5,658 nt of DNA from JADFSZ01 sp022560555 [NCBI: PVC group bacterium]. GTDB lineage: Bacteria; GCA-001730085; JADFSZ01. Under the pieces are notes generated by a model. It was not told where the DNA came from and made no database searches. It saw nothing but the letters and a program-made list of their open reading frames with translations. Where the stretch lies: NCBI GenBank assembly GCA_022560555.1, contig JADFSZ010000119.1, positions 1-5,658 on the forward strand. Reading direction: 5' to 3'. This document shows, piece after piece, positions 1-5,658 of this stretch. Position 1 is the first letter of the stretch, and every line of letters starts with the position of its first letter. The position numbers were made by a program, and so were the translations under genes.

Positions 1-955
1 AGGTTCTTATGTCCCTGAGCGGGTTCTGACCAATAAGGATCTGGAAAAGATGGTTGATACCACGGACGAGTGGATTGTGAGTCGTACCGGAATCAAGGAA
101 CGGCGCATCGCGAGCGAGGATGAAGTTACATCGGATCTCGGAGCTTATGCCGCTAGAAACGCGTGCAAGATGGGAGGGATTTCCCTTGATGACATCGATC
201 TGATCCTTGTTTCAACCATTACCCCGGATATGGGTTTTCCCAGCACGGCATGTTTTGTTCAACAAAAACTCGGTATTAAAAATATTCCTTGTATGGATAT
301 CAGTGCCGCGTGCGCGGGATTTGTTTACTCTTTGGATTTAGCAGTCAAATATGTAAACTCGGGTGATTATAAAACGGTTTTGGTGATCGGAGCGGAAATC
401 ATATCCCGAATAACGGATTGGCAGGATCGAAACACATGTATTCTTTTTGGAGACGGAGCTGGTGCGGTGCTTGTAAGAGATGTTCCTGACGGCAGAGGGG
501 TTATTAAAACTGTTTTAGGGGCTGACGGAACATATGTCGAATACCTCAATATGCCGGGAGGCGGAACAAGACACCCGGCGTCACACCGTACCGTGGATGA
601 AAGACTTCATTTTTTGAAAATGAAAGGGAACGACATATTTAAGCTTGCCGTCAAGTCAATGGTAAATGCGCTAACTGATGTTCTTGAAAAAGCGGGAGTT
701 TGTCCGGGCGATGTGGATTTATTTATTCCGCATCAGGCGAATCGCCGAATTATTACGGCTCTGGCTTCTAAATGCAAAATCCCTCTTGATAGAGTGTATA
801 TGAATTTGGAAATGCGCGGCAATATTTCGGCGGCTTCCGCCATCGTTGCTCTTGATGATGCTTACAAAGAAGGCCGGATTAAGGAAGGTATGCTGATTGC
901 GTTTGTTGCTTTTGGGGGAGGGCTGACATGGGGAGCAAGTTTGGTGCGGTGGTAA
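1..955 (+). CDS. fabH: 3-oxoacyl-ACP synthase III (FabH), 5'-truncated by the window edge
   Basis: This is beta-ketoacyl-ACP synthase III, the cytosolic enzyme that starts type II fatty acid synthesis by condensing an acyl-CoA (usually acetyl-CoA) with malonyl-ACP. The frame is open from base 2 and reads GSYVPERVLTNKDLEK before the first ATG at base 50. That stretch matches the conserved FabH N-terminus, so the ATG at 50 is internal and roughly 9-10 residues lie off the left edge. The thiolase-fold catalytic triad is intact: Cys in SAACAG (codon 311-313), His in PHQAN (codon 731-733) and Asn in GNISAAS (codon 821-823). The FGDGAGA motif and the C-terminal FGGGLTWGASLVRW are also present. The Cys-to-His distance is about 8 residues longer than in E. 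coli FabH, owing to a loop around GGGTRHPAS, a length difference also seen in other FabH proteins. Acyl-CoA preference cannot be read from the sequence. Being first in a fab cluster supports the call. Confidence 0.97.
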   Translation, partial: GSYVPERVLTNKDLEKMVDTTDEWIVSRTGIKERRIASEDEVTSDLGAYAARNACKMGGISLDDIDLILVSTITPDMGFPSTACFVQQKLGIKNIPCMDISAACAGFVYSLDLAVKYVNSGDYKTVLVIGAEIISRITDWQDRNTCILFGDGAGAVLVRDVPDGRGVIKTVLGADGTYVEYLNMPGGGTRHPASHRTVDERLHFLKMKGNDIFKLAVKSMVNALTDVLEKAGVCPGDVDLFIPHQANRRIITALASKCKIPLDRVYMNLEMRGNISAASAIVALDDAYKEGRIKEGMLIAFVAFGGGLTWGASLVRW

Positions 956-979
956 TTTTTCGCGGGTCCCGCGAAAAAT
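955..979. repeat. Near-perfect palindrome just after the fabH stop
   Basis: The arms are ATTTTTCGCGGG and CCCGCGAAAAAT around a single central T. In RNA this gives a stable hairpin with a GC core and a three-base loop. It starts within the last base of the fabH stop codon. The A/T runs are inside-out for an intrinsic terminator: the T run is in the 5' arm and the A run in the 3' arm on either strand, so no U-tract follows the stem. It may stabilise the 3' end of the fabH transcript, cause weak termination, or bind a protein as a dyad. The structure is seen directly; the role is unknown. Confidence 0.75.
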
Positions 980-981
980 AG

Positions 982-1096
982 TTGGGAGTCAGGAGTTCGG
1001 AGCCGGGAGATAAGAGATTGAGTTTAACAGATTGATAAATCGCAAGATCAGTCAGTGGATGCTTTTTTCTCCGAACACCGAACTGAAAACTCCGAA
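982..1096. repeat. Pair of inverted heptanucleotide repeat arrays in the fabH-fabD spacer
   Basis: Bases 982-1009 are four 7-base units ending in GGAG: TTGGGAG, TCAGGAG, TTCGGAG, CCGGGAG. Bases 1069-1096 are four 7-base units on the complementary pattern: CTCCGAA, CACCGAA, CTGAAAA, CTCCGAA. Read on the other strand, the right-hand units have the consensus TTCGGAG, identical to the third left-hand unit. The arrays therefore face each other and can pair along 30 bases (981-1010 with 1068-1097, 21 of 30 positions complementary) around a 57-base loop. The loop has no coding potential, but AGATTGA occurs in it twice, at 1015 and 1029, 14 bases apart. This accounts for most of the 205-base gap. Function and family are unknown; a repetitive intergenic element is likely. 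Confidence 0.7.
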
Positions 1097-1160
1097 CTAA
1101 AGAAATGCGTTACATGAAAAAAATAAATTTATGTGTACGAATTAATAAAAAATCCGACCA

Positions 1161-2111
1161 GTGATTATCAATAAGAAAATTGCATTTCTTTTCCCCGGCC
1201 AGGGGGCGCAGTATCCCGGGATGGGAAAAGATATTTATGACGGCGATAAAAAATTAAGCGAATATTTTGATCATTTATGTTCCAAAGTTAATTTTGATTT
1301 AAAAAAGATTTGCTTTGAAGGCCCCGTTGAACTTTTATCCAGAACAGACTACAGTCAGCCTGCTATTTTTGCGGTAAGCTTGTTGTGTTTGAAATATTTC
1401 GAAAACAGTATTTCCTCATTTTGTCCGGTTTTTACAGCGGGGTTATCTCTGGGGGAGTACGCGGCTCTTGTTGCAAGCCGGGTTCTTACGCCGGATGAAG
1501 GGATGAATCTGGTCGCCAAAAGAGCTCGCCTGATGCATGAGGCAGGCGCAAAAAATCCGGGAAGGATGGCATCTGTGATCGGTCTTGACGAGGCCGTTAT
1601 TCAAGAGATCTGTTCGGGCTTGTGCGAAGGCGGGAATTATGTATGTGTGGCCAATCTCAATTGCCCCGGACAAATTGTTGTGTCAGGATCCATATCGGGT
1701 TTAGAAAAGTTTCAACCACTGGCATTATCAGCGGGGGCGCGGCAGTTTGTGTTTTTAAAAGTCAGCGGAGCGTTTCACTCTGATTTGATGAAAGATGTTG
1801 TTGAAGAATTTAGTCACGTTTTAAGTTTCGTAGATTTTAAAACCGCAAAAATACCTGTGATCTCGAATGTCACAGCGGATGTTGTTAGAGATAAAGCGGA
1901 ATATCAGTTTGTGTTGGCTTCTCAATTGTCATCCCCTGTCTTGTGGCAAGCGAGTGTAGAGCGAATGATTCAATCGGGGGTTGAAACGTTTGTTCAAATG
2001 GGTCCGGGAAAAATCTTAAAAGGGCTTATTCGAAGAATTGACAAGAGAAAATCAGTCATTAATGTTGAGTGTTTAAATGATTTACAACAATTTCAAGAAT
2101 GGTTAAAATGA
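1161..2111 (+). CDS. fabD: Malonyl-CoA:ACP transacylase (FabD)
   Basis: FabD transfers the malonyl group from malonyl-CoA to the phosphopantetheine arm of AcpP, supplying the extender unit for FabH and FabF. The 316-residue length is normal for the family. Visible motifs are FPGQGAQYPGMG (residues 11-22), the nucleophile elbow GLSLGEY with Ser96, Arg121 for carboxylate binding, NCPGQIVVSG (167-176), the catalytic His206 in GAFHSDLM, and GPGKILKGLIRRI near the C-terminus. The residue before the nucleophile region is Leu where E. coli has His (GHSLGE); GLSLGE variants are known in other bacterial FabDs, so activity is expected. The start is a GTG: an in-frame TAA lies at 1146-1148, and the next ATG falls beyond the essential GQGAQ motif. 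There is no recognisable Shine-Dalgarno site before it. It is followed 39 bases later by fabG. Confidence 0.97.
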   Translation: MIINKKIAFLFPGQGAQYPGMGKDIYDGDKKLSEYFDHLCSKVNFDLKKICFEGPVELLSRTDYSQPAIFAVSLLCLKYFENSISSFCPVFTAGLSLGEYAALVASRVLTPDEGMNLVAKRARLMHEAGAKNPGRMASVIGLDEAVIQEICSGLCEGGNYVCVANLNCPGQIVVSGSISGLEKFQPLALSAGARQFVFLKVSGAFHSDLMKDVVEEFSHVLSFVDFKTAKIPVISNVTADVVRDKAEYQFVLASQLSSPVLWQASVERMIQSGVETFVQMGPGKILKGLIRRIDKRKSVINVECLNDLQQFQEWLK

Positions 2112-2136
2112 CCCCTTGTTTATCAGTATAGGGCGC

Positions 2137-2143
2137 GAAAGGG
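2137..2143 (+). promoter_or_regulatory. Ribosome binding site of fabG
   Basis: GAAAGGG lies 7 bases before the fabG ATG at 2151. A second purine block, AAAAGG, sits almost on the start codon and is too close to be the main site. The site is moderate in strength, weaker than those of acpP and the pilU-like gene. Confidence 0.5.
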
Positions 2144-2150
2144 AAAAGGC

Positions 2151-2903
2151 ATGGTTTGTGATTTGAAAGATAAAATTACGATTGTAACGGGCGGCGGGCG
2201 CGGGATTGGAAAAGAAATCTCTCGGTATTTTGCCCAAGCGGGCTCAAAAGTCGTGATTTGTAGTCGAAATCTCAAAAATTCTAACGAGACAGCTGATGAA
2301 ATCATGAAGTCCGGAGGAGAAGCCCTTGCTCTGCAAGTAGATGTAGCTAGTGGGACTTCCGTCAAAGAGTCTGTCCAAAAAGTGCTTGACAAATATGGGC
2401 GCCTTGATATACTCGTCAACAATGCCGGCATTACCCGGGACGGACTGCTTATGCGAATGGAAGAGTCCGATTGGGATGAAGTTATGGCAGTAAATCTCAA
2501 AGGAACCTTTCATTTCATAAAGGCTGTGTTGCGCCCGATGATGAAACAAAGAAGCGGCCGTATTGTGAGCATCACTTCAATCGTCGGAATGATGGGAAAT
2601 GCCGGTCAAGCGAACTATGCGGCTTCAAAAGCAGGAATTATCGGATTGACAAAATCAATCGCGAAGGAAGTTGCGTCGAGATCGATAACTGTGAATGCGA
2701 TTGCTCCTGGTTTTATTGACACAGACATGACGAGTCAACTTTCAAAAGAGCGGCAAGACGCCATGCTTAAAATGATTCCATTGGGTCGATTCGGGACCCC
2801 GATGGATGTTGCCAAGCTGGCGCTTTTTTTATGCTCTGATTTAGCAAATTATATAACGGGAGAAGTGATCAGGGTAGATGGCGGAATGGCTATGTCTGTT
2901 TAA
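2151..2903 (+). CDS. fabG: 3-oxoacyl-ACP reductase (FabG)
   Basis: FabG is the NADPH-dependent reductase that turns 3-oxoacyl-ACP into (R)-3-hydroxyacyl-ACP in each elongation round; it is cytosolic and normally a tetramer. The 250-residue protein is a classical short-chain dehydrogenase: dinucleotide-binding TGGGRGIG (13-20), an Arg in CSRN (39) of the kind that favours NADPH, NNAG (90-93), Asn115, and the catalytic Ser143, Tyr156 and Lys160 in the YxxxK motif. PGFIDTDMT (186-194) and the C-terminal ITGEVIRVDGGMAMSV are also typical. Short-chain dehydrogenases are numerous, but the position between fabD and acpP makes FabG the secure call. The ATG chosen gives the usual short N-terminus before the first beta strand. 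It is part of the fabD-fabG-acpP-fabF run, with 48 bases to acpP. Confidence 0.97.
   Translation: MVCDLKDKITIVTGGGRGIGKEISRYFAQAGSKVVICSRNLKNSNETADEIMKSGGEALALQVDVASGTSVKESVQKVLDKYGRLDILVNNAGITRDGLLMRMEESDWDEVMAVNLKGTFHFIKAVLRPMMKQRSGRIVSITSIVGMMGNAGQANYAASKAGIIGLTKSIAKEVASRSITVNAIAPGFIDTDMTSQLSKERQDAMLKMIPLGRFGTPMDVAKLALFLCSDLANYITGEVIRVDGGMAMSV
2386..2413 (+). promoter_or_regulatory. Candidate sigma70-type promoter inside fabG
   Basis: TTGACA (2386-2391), a 16-base spacer and TATACT (2408-2413) are close to the sigma70 consensus. Transcription would start near 2420 and make an RNA carrying acpP and fabF. An extra promoter for acpP would fit the large amounts of carrier protein cells need. 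Against this, the bases encode LDKYGRLDIL, a conserved FabG segment, so the match may be a by-product of coding constraint. Confidence 0.25.
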
Positions 2904-2928
2904 CGTATGCAGGTAATTTTTATTTTTT

Positions 2929-2949
2929 AAGTCCTGAAAGGAGGAACTT
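2929..2949 (+). promoter_or_regulatory. Strong acpP ribosome binding site with possible small hairpin
   Basis: AAGGAGG (2938-2944) stands 7 bases before the acpP ATG, an essentially ideal Shine-Dalgarno site. Just upstream, AAGTCCT (2929-2935) can pair with AGGAACTT (2942-2949, one bulged A), enclosing GAAAGG in the loop and covering the last three bases of the site. The site itself is clear; the hairpin is short and its effect is conjecture. Confidence 0.8.
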
Positions 2950-2951
2950 GA

Positions 2952-3194
2952 ATGTCAGCTGAAGTGGATAAAAAAGTAAAAGGAATTATTGTTGAGCAAT
3001 TGGGTGTGTCTGAAAACGAGGTGGTTCCTACGGCTTCTTTTTTAGATGATTTAGGAGCGGATTCTTTAGATACTGTTGAAATGGTCATGGCTCTTGAAGA
3101 GGAATTCAATATTGAAATTCCGGATGAAGACGCGGAAAAGATGACAACAGTCCAAGAAGCCATGAATTATATCAATTCAAAAACCTCTTCTTGA
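2952..3194 (+). CDS. acpP: Acyl carrier protein (AcpP)
   Basis: AcpP is the small acidic carrier that holds growing acyl chains as thioesters on a 4'-phosphopantetheine arm and presents them to FabD, FabH, FabG, FabF and the acyltransferases. The 80-residue protein has the expected four-helix sequence pattern. The modification site is Ser38 in GADSLDTVE (DSL motif), preceded by FLDDLG. The acidic recognition helix [20 protein letters not shown] follows, and the C-terminus [12 protein letters not shown] is typical. It needs a holo-ACP synthase, not seen in this window, to become active. The start is fixed by a near-ideal Shine-Dalgarno site 7 bases upstream. It sits between fabG and fabF, its most common neighbours, with 13 bases to fabF. 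Confidence 0.98.
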   Translation: MSAEVDKKVKGIIVEQLGVSENEVVPTASFLDDLGADSLDTVEMVMALEEEFNIEIPDEDAEKMTTVQEAMNYINSKTSS

Positions 3195-3207
3195 TTTTCC
3201 TTCCATT

Positions 3208-4446
3208 ATGAATAATGTGCGTGTCGTCGTTACTGGTATGGGGGTGATCAGTCCCGTTGGTAACGATATTGAAACTTTTTGGAGGTGTTTATGTCAAGGG
3301 CAATCCGGGATTGTTCCTGTGACGAGTTTTGATGCCGCAAAATTTCCTTCTCGAATAGCAGGAGAGGTCAAGGATTTTGATCCCTCTTGTTTTGTCGAAA
3401 AAAAAGATATTAAAAAGATGGACAAGTTTGTCCAATACGGGATGGCTGCGGCAAAAATGGCGATTGAAGATGCCGGCTTGGATATCCATCAGGAAGATCC
3501 GCATAAAGTCGGTGTTGTGGTCGGATCCGGTATTGGCGGTCTGGAATCGATTGAAAAACAACATAATGTGTATTTGGATAAGGGGCCCGGGCGAATGAGC
3601 CCTTTTCTTATTCCGATGTTGATATCTAATATTCTCCCGGGTTTTATTTCCATGTATTACGGCATGAAAGGACCAAATTTTTCTGTGGTTACGGCATGCG
3701 CGACAGGAAATCATACGATAGGCATTTCGTTGGATCTGCTTAGGCACGGAAAGGCCGATGTGATGATTTGTGGTGGCGCGGAAGCGGCTAATACGCGCTT
3801 GGCCTTCGGGGGATTTTGTGCTATGAGAGCCTTATCACAAAGGAATGACGAACCACAAAAAGCCAGCCGGCCTTTTGATAGAGATCGGGATGGTTTTGTC
3901 ATGAGTGAGGGAGCCGGCATTCTCATATTAGAAACTTTGGAGCACGCCCAAAAACGGAAGGCTCGTATGTATGCCGAAGTGAAGGGTTTTGGTATGACAG
4001 CCGATGCTTTTCATATTACGAAACCCGCCCCCAACGCGGAAGGATCCGTTCGTGCCATGAAACTTGCGATTGAAGACGCTCAAATCCCTAAAGAAAAAAT
4101 AAGTTACATTAACGCGCACGGGACATCGACAAAATACAATGATGTGTATGAAACGGTAGCGATCAAACAGGTTTTTGGCGATCACGCAAAAAAAATTCCT
4201 ATCAATTCAACAAAATCTATGACGGGACATATGTTAGGCGCCGCAGGCGGTATTGAGAGTATTGTATCCATTCTGTCGATCGGCCGAGGTCAAATTCATC
4301 CTACTATCAATCTTGACAATCCTGATCCGGAATGTGACTTGGATTATGTCGCGCATACCTCAAGGGACATCAAGCTGGAAACTGTTTTATCAAATTCTCT
4401 GGGCTTCGGCGGTCATAACGCGGCCCTGATATTTTCTAAGTTATAA
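3208..4446 (+). CDS. fabF: 3-oxoacyl-ACP synthase II (FabF)
   Basis: FabF is the elongating condensing enzyme: it joins acyl-ACP with malonyl-ACP to extend the chain by two carbons, acting as a cytosolic dimer. The 412-residue length is normal. The catalytic residues of the thiolase fold are Cys164 in VTACATG, His304 in NAHGTST and His341 in STKSMTGHMLGAAG, with Lys336 in the same motif. Ile109 in GSGIGG and the gating Phe400 in SLGFGGHN point to the FabF (KAS II) rather than FabB type. KASRPFDRDRDGFVMSEGAG (218-237) is also typical. The ATG leads straight into VRVVVTGMGVISPVG, the usual N-terminus, so the start is well placed. However, the 13 bases after acpP are pyrimidine-rich with no Shine-Dalgarno match, suggesting coupling to acpP translation or leader-independent initiation. 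It could equally serve a dedicated lipid pathway, but the housekeeping cluster argues against that. Confidence 0.97.
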   Translation: MNNVRVVVTGMGVISPVGNDIETFWRCLCQGQSGIVPVTSFDAAKFPSRIAGEVKDFDPSCFVEKKDIKKMDKFVQYGMAAAKMAIEDAGLDIHQEDPHKVGVVVGSGIGGLESIEKQHNVYLDKGPGRMSPFLIPMLISNILPGFISMYYGMKGPNFSVVTACATGNHTIGISLDLLRHGKADVMICGGAEAANTRLAFGGFCAMRALSQRNDEPQKASRPFDRDRDGFVMSEGAGILILETLEHAQKRKARMYAEVKGFGMTADAFHITKPAPNAEGSVRAMKLAIEDAQIPKEKISYINAHGTSTKYNDVYETVAIKQVFGDHAKKIPINSTKSMTGHMLGAAGGIESIVSILSIGRGQIHPTINLDNPDPECDLDYVAHTSRDIKLETVLSNSLGFGGHNAALIFSKL

Positions 4447-4447
4447 T
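4442..4447 (+). promoter_or_regulatory. Possible -10 element at the fabF stop codon
   Basis: A perfect TATAAT overlaps the fabF stop codon and lies about 38 bases before the pilU-like gene, a sensible place for a promoter of its own. No recognisable -35 box sits at 16-18 bases upstream and there is no extended -10 TGN, so this may be chance. Confidence 0.2.
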
Positions 4448-4468
4448 TTGATAATAGGCATCGATTTT

Positions 4469-4477
4469 TAAGGAGGT
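4469..4477 (+). promoter_or_regulatory. Ideal ribosome binding site of the pilU-like gene
   Basis: TAAGGAGGT is complementary over its whole length to the usual 3' end of bacterial 16S rRNA and stands 7 bases before the ATG at 4485. It fixes the start codon and predicts strong independent initiation after fabF. Confidence 0.9.
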
Positions 4478-4484
4478 TGGAATC

Positions 4485-5576
4485 ATGAAAAGCTTGGATG
4501 AAATTCTAAAAAAGCTAGTTGAACTTAAAGGATCCGATTTATACCTCATCCCCGGAAATTGCCCCACAATTCGTATCGATGACAAGATGATCAGTGTTGA
4601 GGGATGTGCCAGGCTCACTTCCGAGGATACCAAAACGATGATCAAACATATTTTAAGCCCGGCACAGTTAAAGTCTTATGAGGAAACAAAGGAATGCAAT
4701 GTTGCTTACAGTGTTGATAAAATGGGACGGTTCCGTGTGAATGCCTTTGTGCAAAGAAGCACACCAGGACTTGTGCTCAGAAGAGTCGCAACCGAAATCC
4801 CAACAGTAGAAGAGTTGGGTTTGCCATCTGTTCTGGAAGATTTTTCCGAAGAGAAGCGGGGGCTTGTTCTGGTGACAGGGGCCACAGGTACGGGGAAATC
4901 TACAACTCTCGCGGCGATGATAGGCCATCGCAATAGGACCAAAGAGGGCCATATCATCACGATCGAGGATCCGCTCGAATTTCTGCACACATCTAAGAAG
5001 AGCATTGTTTCGCAAAGAGAAGTTGTGATAGACACAGAATCATACCGGGAAGCTTTAAGAAACGCCTTGCGGCAAGCACCTGATGTGATTCTTATCGGAG
5101 AAATGCGGGATTTAGAGAGTGTTGAGATGGCCATCAATTTTGCGGAAACGGGTCACTTGGTTATGAGCACACTGCACTCAACAAACGCATACCAGAGCTT
5201 GCAGCGTATCATGCAATTTTTTCCTTCGGAAGAGCATAAGGGTGTCCAGTATCAGTTGTCGCTCAATTTAAAAGCTATTGTTTCTCAACGGCTTATTCAA
5301 AAGCAGGACAAATCAGGCCGTGTTGTGGCCTGTGAAATTATGGTTGTGTCTCAACGTATCAGGGATCTTATTGCCGAAGGAAATTTTGGCGGCATTAAAG
5401 ATGCCATGGTAACGACGGATTATAAAGGTATGCAGACATTCGATGAGCATATTTACCGTCTCTGGAAGGAGAAGGTTATCTCAGAAGAAGAGGCCATCAT
5501 AAACTCGGATAACCCTAATGATTTAAAGTTGCGAATTAAGGGAGTTTCAACGGCCTCTATACGCGTCGATCGCTAA
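4485..5576 (+). CDS. pilU: Type IV pilus retraction ATPase, PilT family, PilU-like
   Basis: This is a hexameric secretion-superfamily ATPase of the PilT/PilU branch, which works at the cytoplasmic face of the inner membrane to depolymerise type IV pili. The 363 residues comprise an N-terminal PAS-like domain (about 1-115, with GRFRVNAF at 81-88) and a RecA-like core. The core has Walker A GATGTGKST (132-140), the Asp box ITIEDPLEFLH (158-168), a Walker B region PDVILIGEMRD with Glu206 (199-209), and the His box ETGHLVMSTLHSTNA (221-235). KKSIVSQREVVIDTES, RIMQFFPSEE, the C-terminal GMQTFDEHIYRLW and NSDNPNDLKLRIK match PilU better than PilT, whose AIRNLIREGK motif is altered here to RIRDLIAEGN. 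PilU usually assists a PilT, and none is in the window. It follows fabF by 38 bases with its own strong ribosome binding site; no functional tie to the fab genes is apparent. The family is secure, the PilU assignment likely. Confidence 0.85.
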   Translation: MKSLDEILKKLVELKGSDLYLIPGNCPTIRIDDKMISVEGCARLTSEDTKTMIKHILSPAQLKSYEETKECNVAYSVDKMGRFRVNAFVQRSTPGLVLRRVATEIPTVEELGLPSVLEDFSEEKRGLVLVTGATGTGKSTTLAAMIGHRNRTKEGHIITIEDPLEFLHTSKKSIVSQREVVIDTESYREALRNALRQAPDVILIGEMRDLESVEMAINFAETGHLVMSTLHSTNAYQSLQRIMQFFPSEEHKGVQYQLSLNLKAIVSQRLIQKQDKSGRVVACEIMVVSQRIRDLIAEGNFGGIKDAMVTTDYKGMQTFDEHIYRLWKEKVISEEEAIINSDNPNDLKLRIKGVSTASIRVDR

Positions 5577-5586
5577 CAGGGTAAAA

Positions 5587-5658
5587 ATGGAAAAAAGCAC
5601 ATATATAAAAGACTTCAATGTTGGAAAGCGGGTTAAAGATGGTATTCTATTAAAGTAT
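5587..5658 (+). CDS. Start of a gene possibly encoding a YhaM-like OB-fold/HD nuclease (3'-truncated)
   Basis: An ATG 10 bases after the pilU-like stop opens a frame that stays open to the window end (24 codons). AGGG at 5578-5581 gives a short Shine-Dalgarno site with 5 bases of spacing. The visible residues include YIKDFNVGKRV followed by ILLKY. This resembles the N-terminal OB-fold opening of YhaM-family 3'-5' exoribonucleases with a C-terminal HD domain, which typically begin with an IKDL-x-x-G-x-x-V pattern and a hydrophobic strand ending near LVK. Only the first strands are visible and no catalytic residue can be checked, so the function is tentative; that a gene starts here is much more certain. 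The tight spacing suggests co-transcription with the pilU-like gene. Confidence 0.5.
   Translation, partial: MEKSTYIKDFNVGKRVKDGILLKY

Noticed and set aside
50-52. ATG at base 50 as the fabH start
   Set aside because: The 16 codons upstream are open and encode the conserved FabH N-terminal segment, so this Met is internal.
955-979. Intrinsic terminator after fabH
   Set aside because: The hairpin is strong, but no U-tract follows it on either strand, so a standard terminator call is not justified.
1032-1060. fabD promoter with TTGATA as -35 in the intergenic region
   Set aside because: No -10-like hexamer occurs at 16-18 bases, and no other convincing promoter pair was found in 956-1160.
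3377-3598. A + strand 73-codon frame inside fabF in another reading frame
   Set aside because: It overlaps the conserved fabF frame entirely, has no ribosome site and a composition typical of out-of-frame translation.
3289-3747. A 152-codon open frame on the minus strand inside fabF
   Set aside because: It lies wholly antisense to a full-length, motif-complete fabF, shows no recognisable domain, and is explained as a coding shadow. The other antisense frames at 2123-2500, 4668-5015 and 4706-5137 are rejected on the same grounds.

Overview
The window holds a bacterial type II fatty acid synthesis cluster followed by a type IV pilus motor gene, all on the + strand. In order: the 3' part of fabH (cut by the left edge), fabD, fabG, acpP, fabF, a PilT/PilU-family retraction ATPase most like PilU, and the first 24 codons of a gene whose start resembles the OB-fold nuclease family of YhaM. 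The order fabH-fabD-fabG-acpP-fabF is the classic conserved fab arrangement. All the enzymes keep their catalytic residues, and none shows a frameshift or truncation apart from the window edges.

Organism: a bacterium with moderate, slightly AT-rich composition, canonical AAGGAGG-type ribosome binding sites and type IV pili, so probably diderm. FabD carries GLSLGE rather than the GHSLGE of E. coli. Together with the mixed similarity of the proteins, this fits an uncultured lineage (Omnitrophota or another PVC-neighbourhood phylum would be my guess) better than a well-known proteobacterium. That placement is low-confidence inference.

Layout: fabH ends at 955 and is separated from fabD by 205 bases, the only sizeable intergenic stretch. 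It holds a near-perfect palindrome directly after the fabH stop, then two facing arrays of 7-base units (core GGAG on the left, CTCC on the right) that can fold into a long imperfect hairpin. From fabD onward the genes are 10 to 48 bases apart and look like one transcription unit, with possible internal promoters inside fabG and at the fabF stop codon. Initiation signals differ sharply: acpP and the pilU-like gene have textbook Shine-Dalgarno sites, fabG has a moderate one, and fabD (GTG start) and fabF have none that I can see.

How the genes work together: FabD loads malonyl groups onto the acyl carrier protein AcpP, FabH makes the first condensation, FabF carries out later condensations and FabG reduces the beta-keto product. 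The dehydratase (FabZ/FabA) and the enoyl reductase are not in the window. The pilU-like ATPase acts in pilus retraction, with no obvious link to lipid synthesis, and probably just shares the transcript. I see no undescribed multi-gene system here. The most unusual part is the repeat-bearing fabH-fabD spacer.
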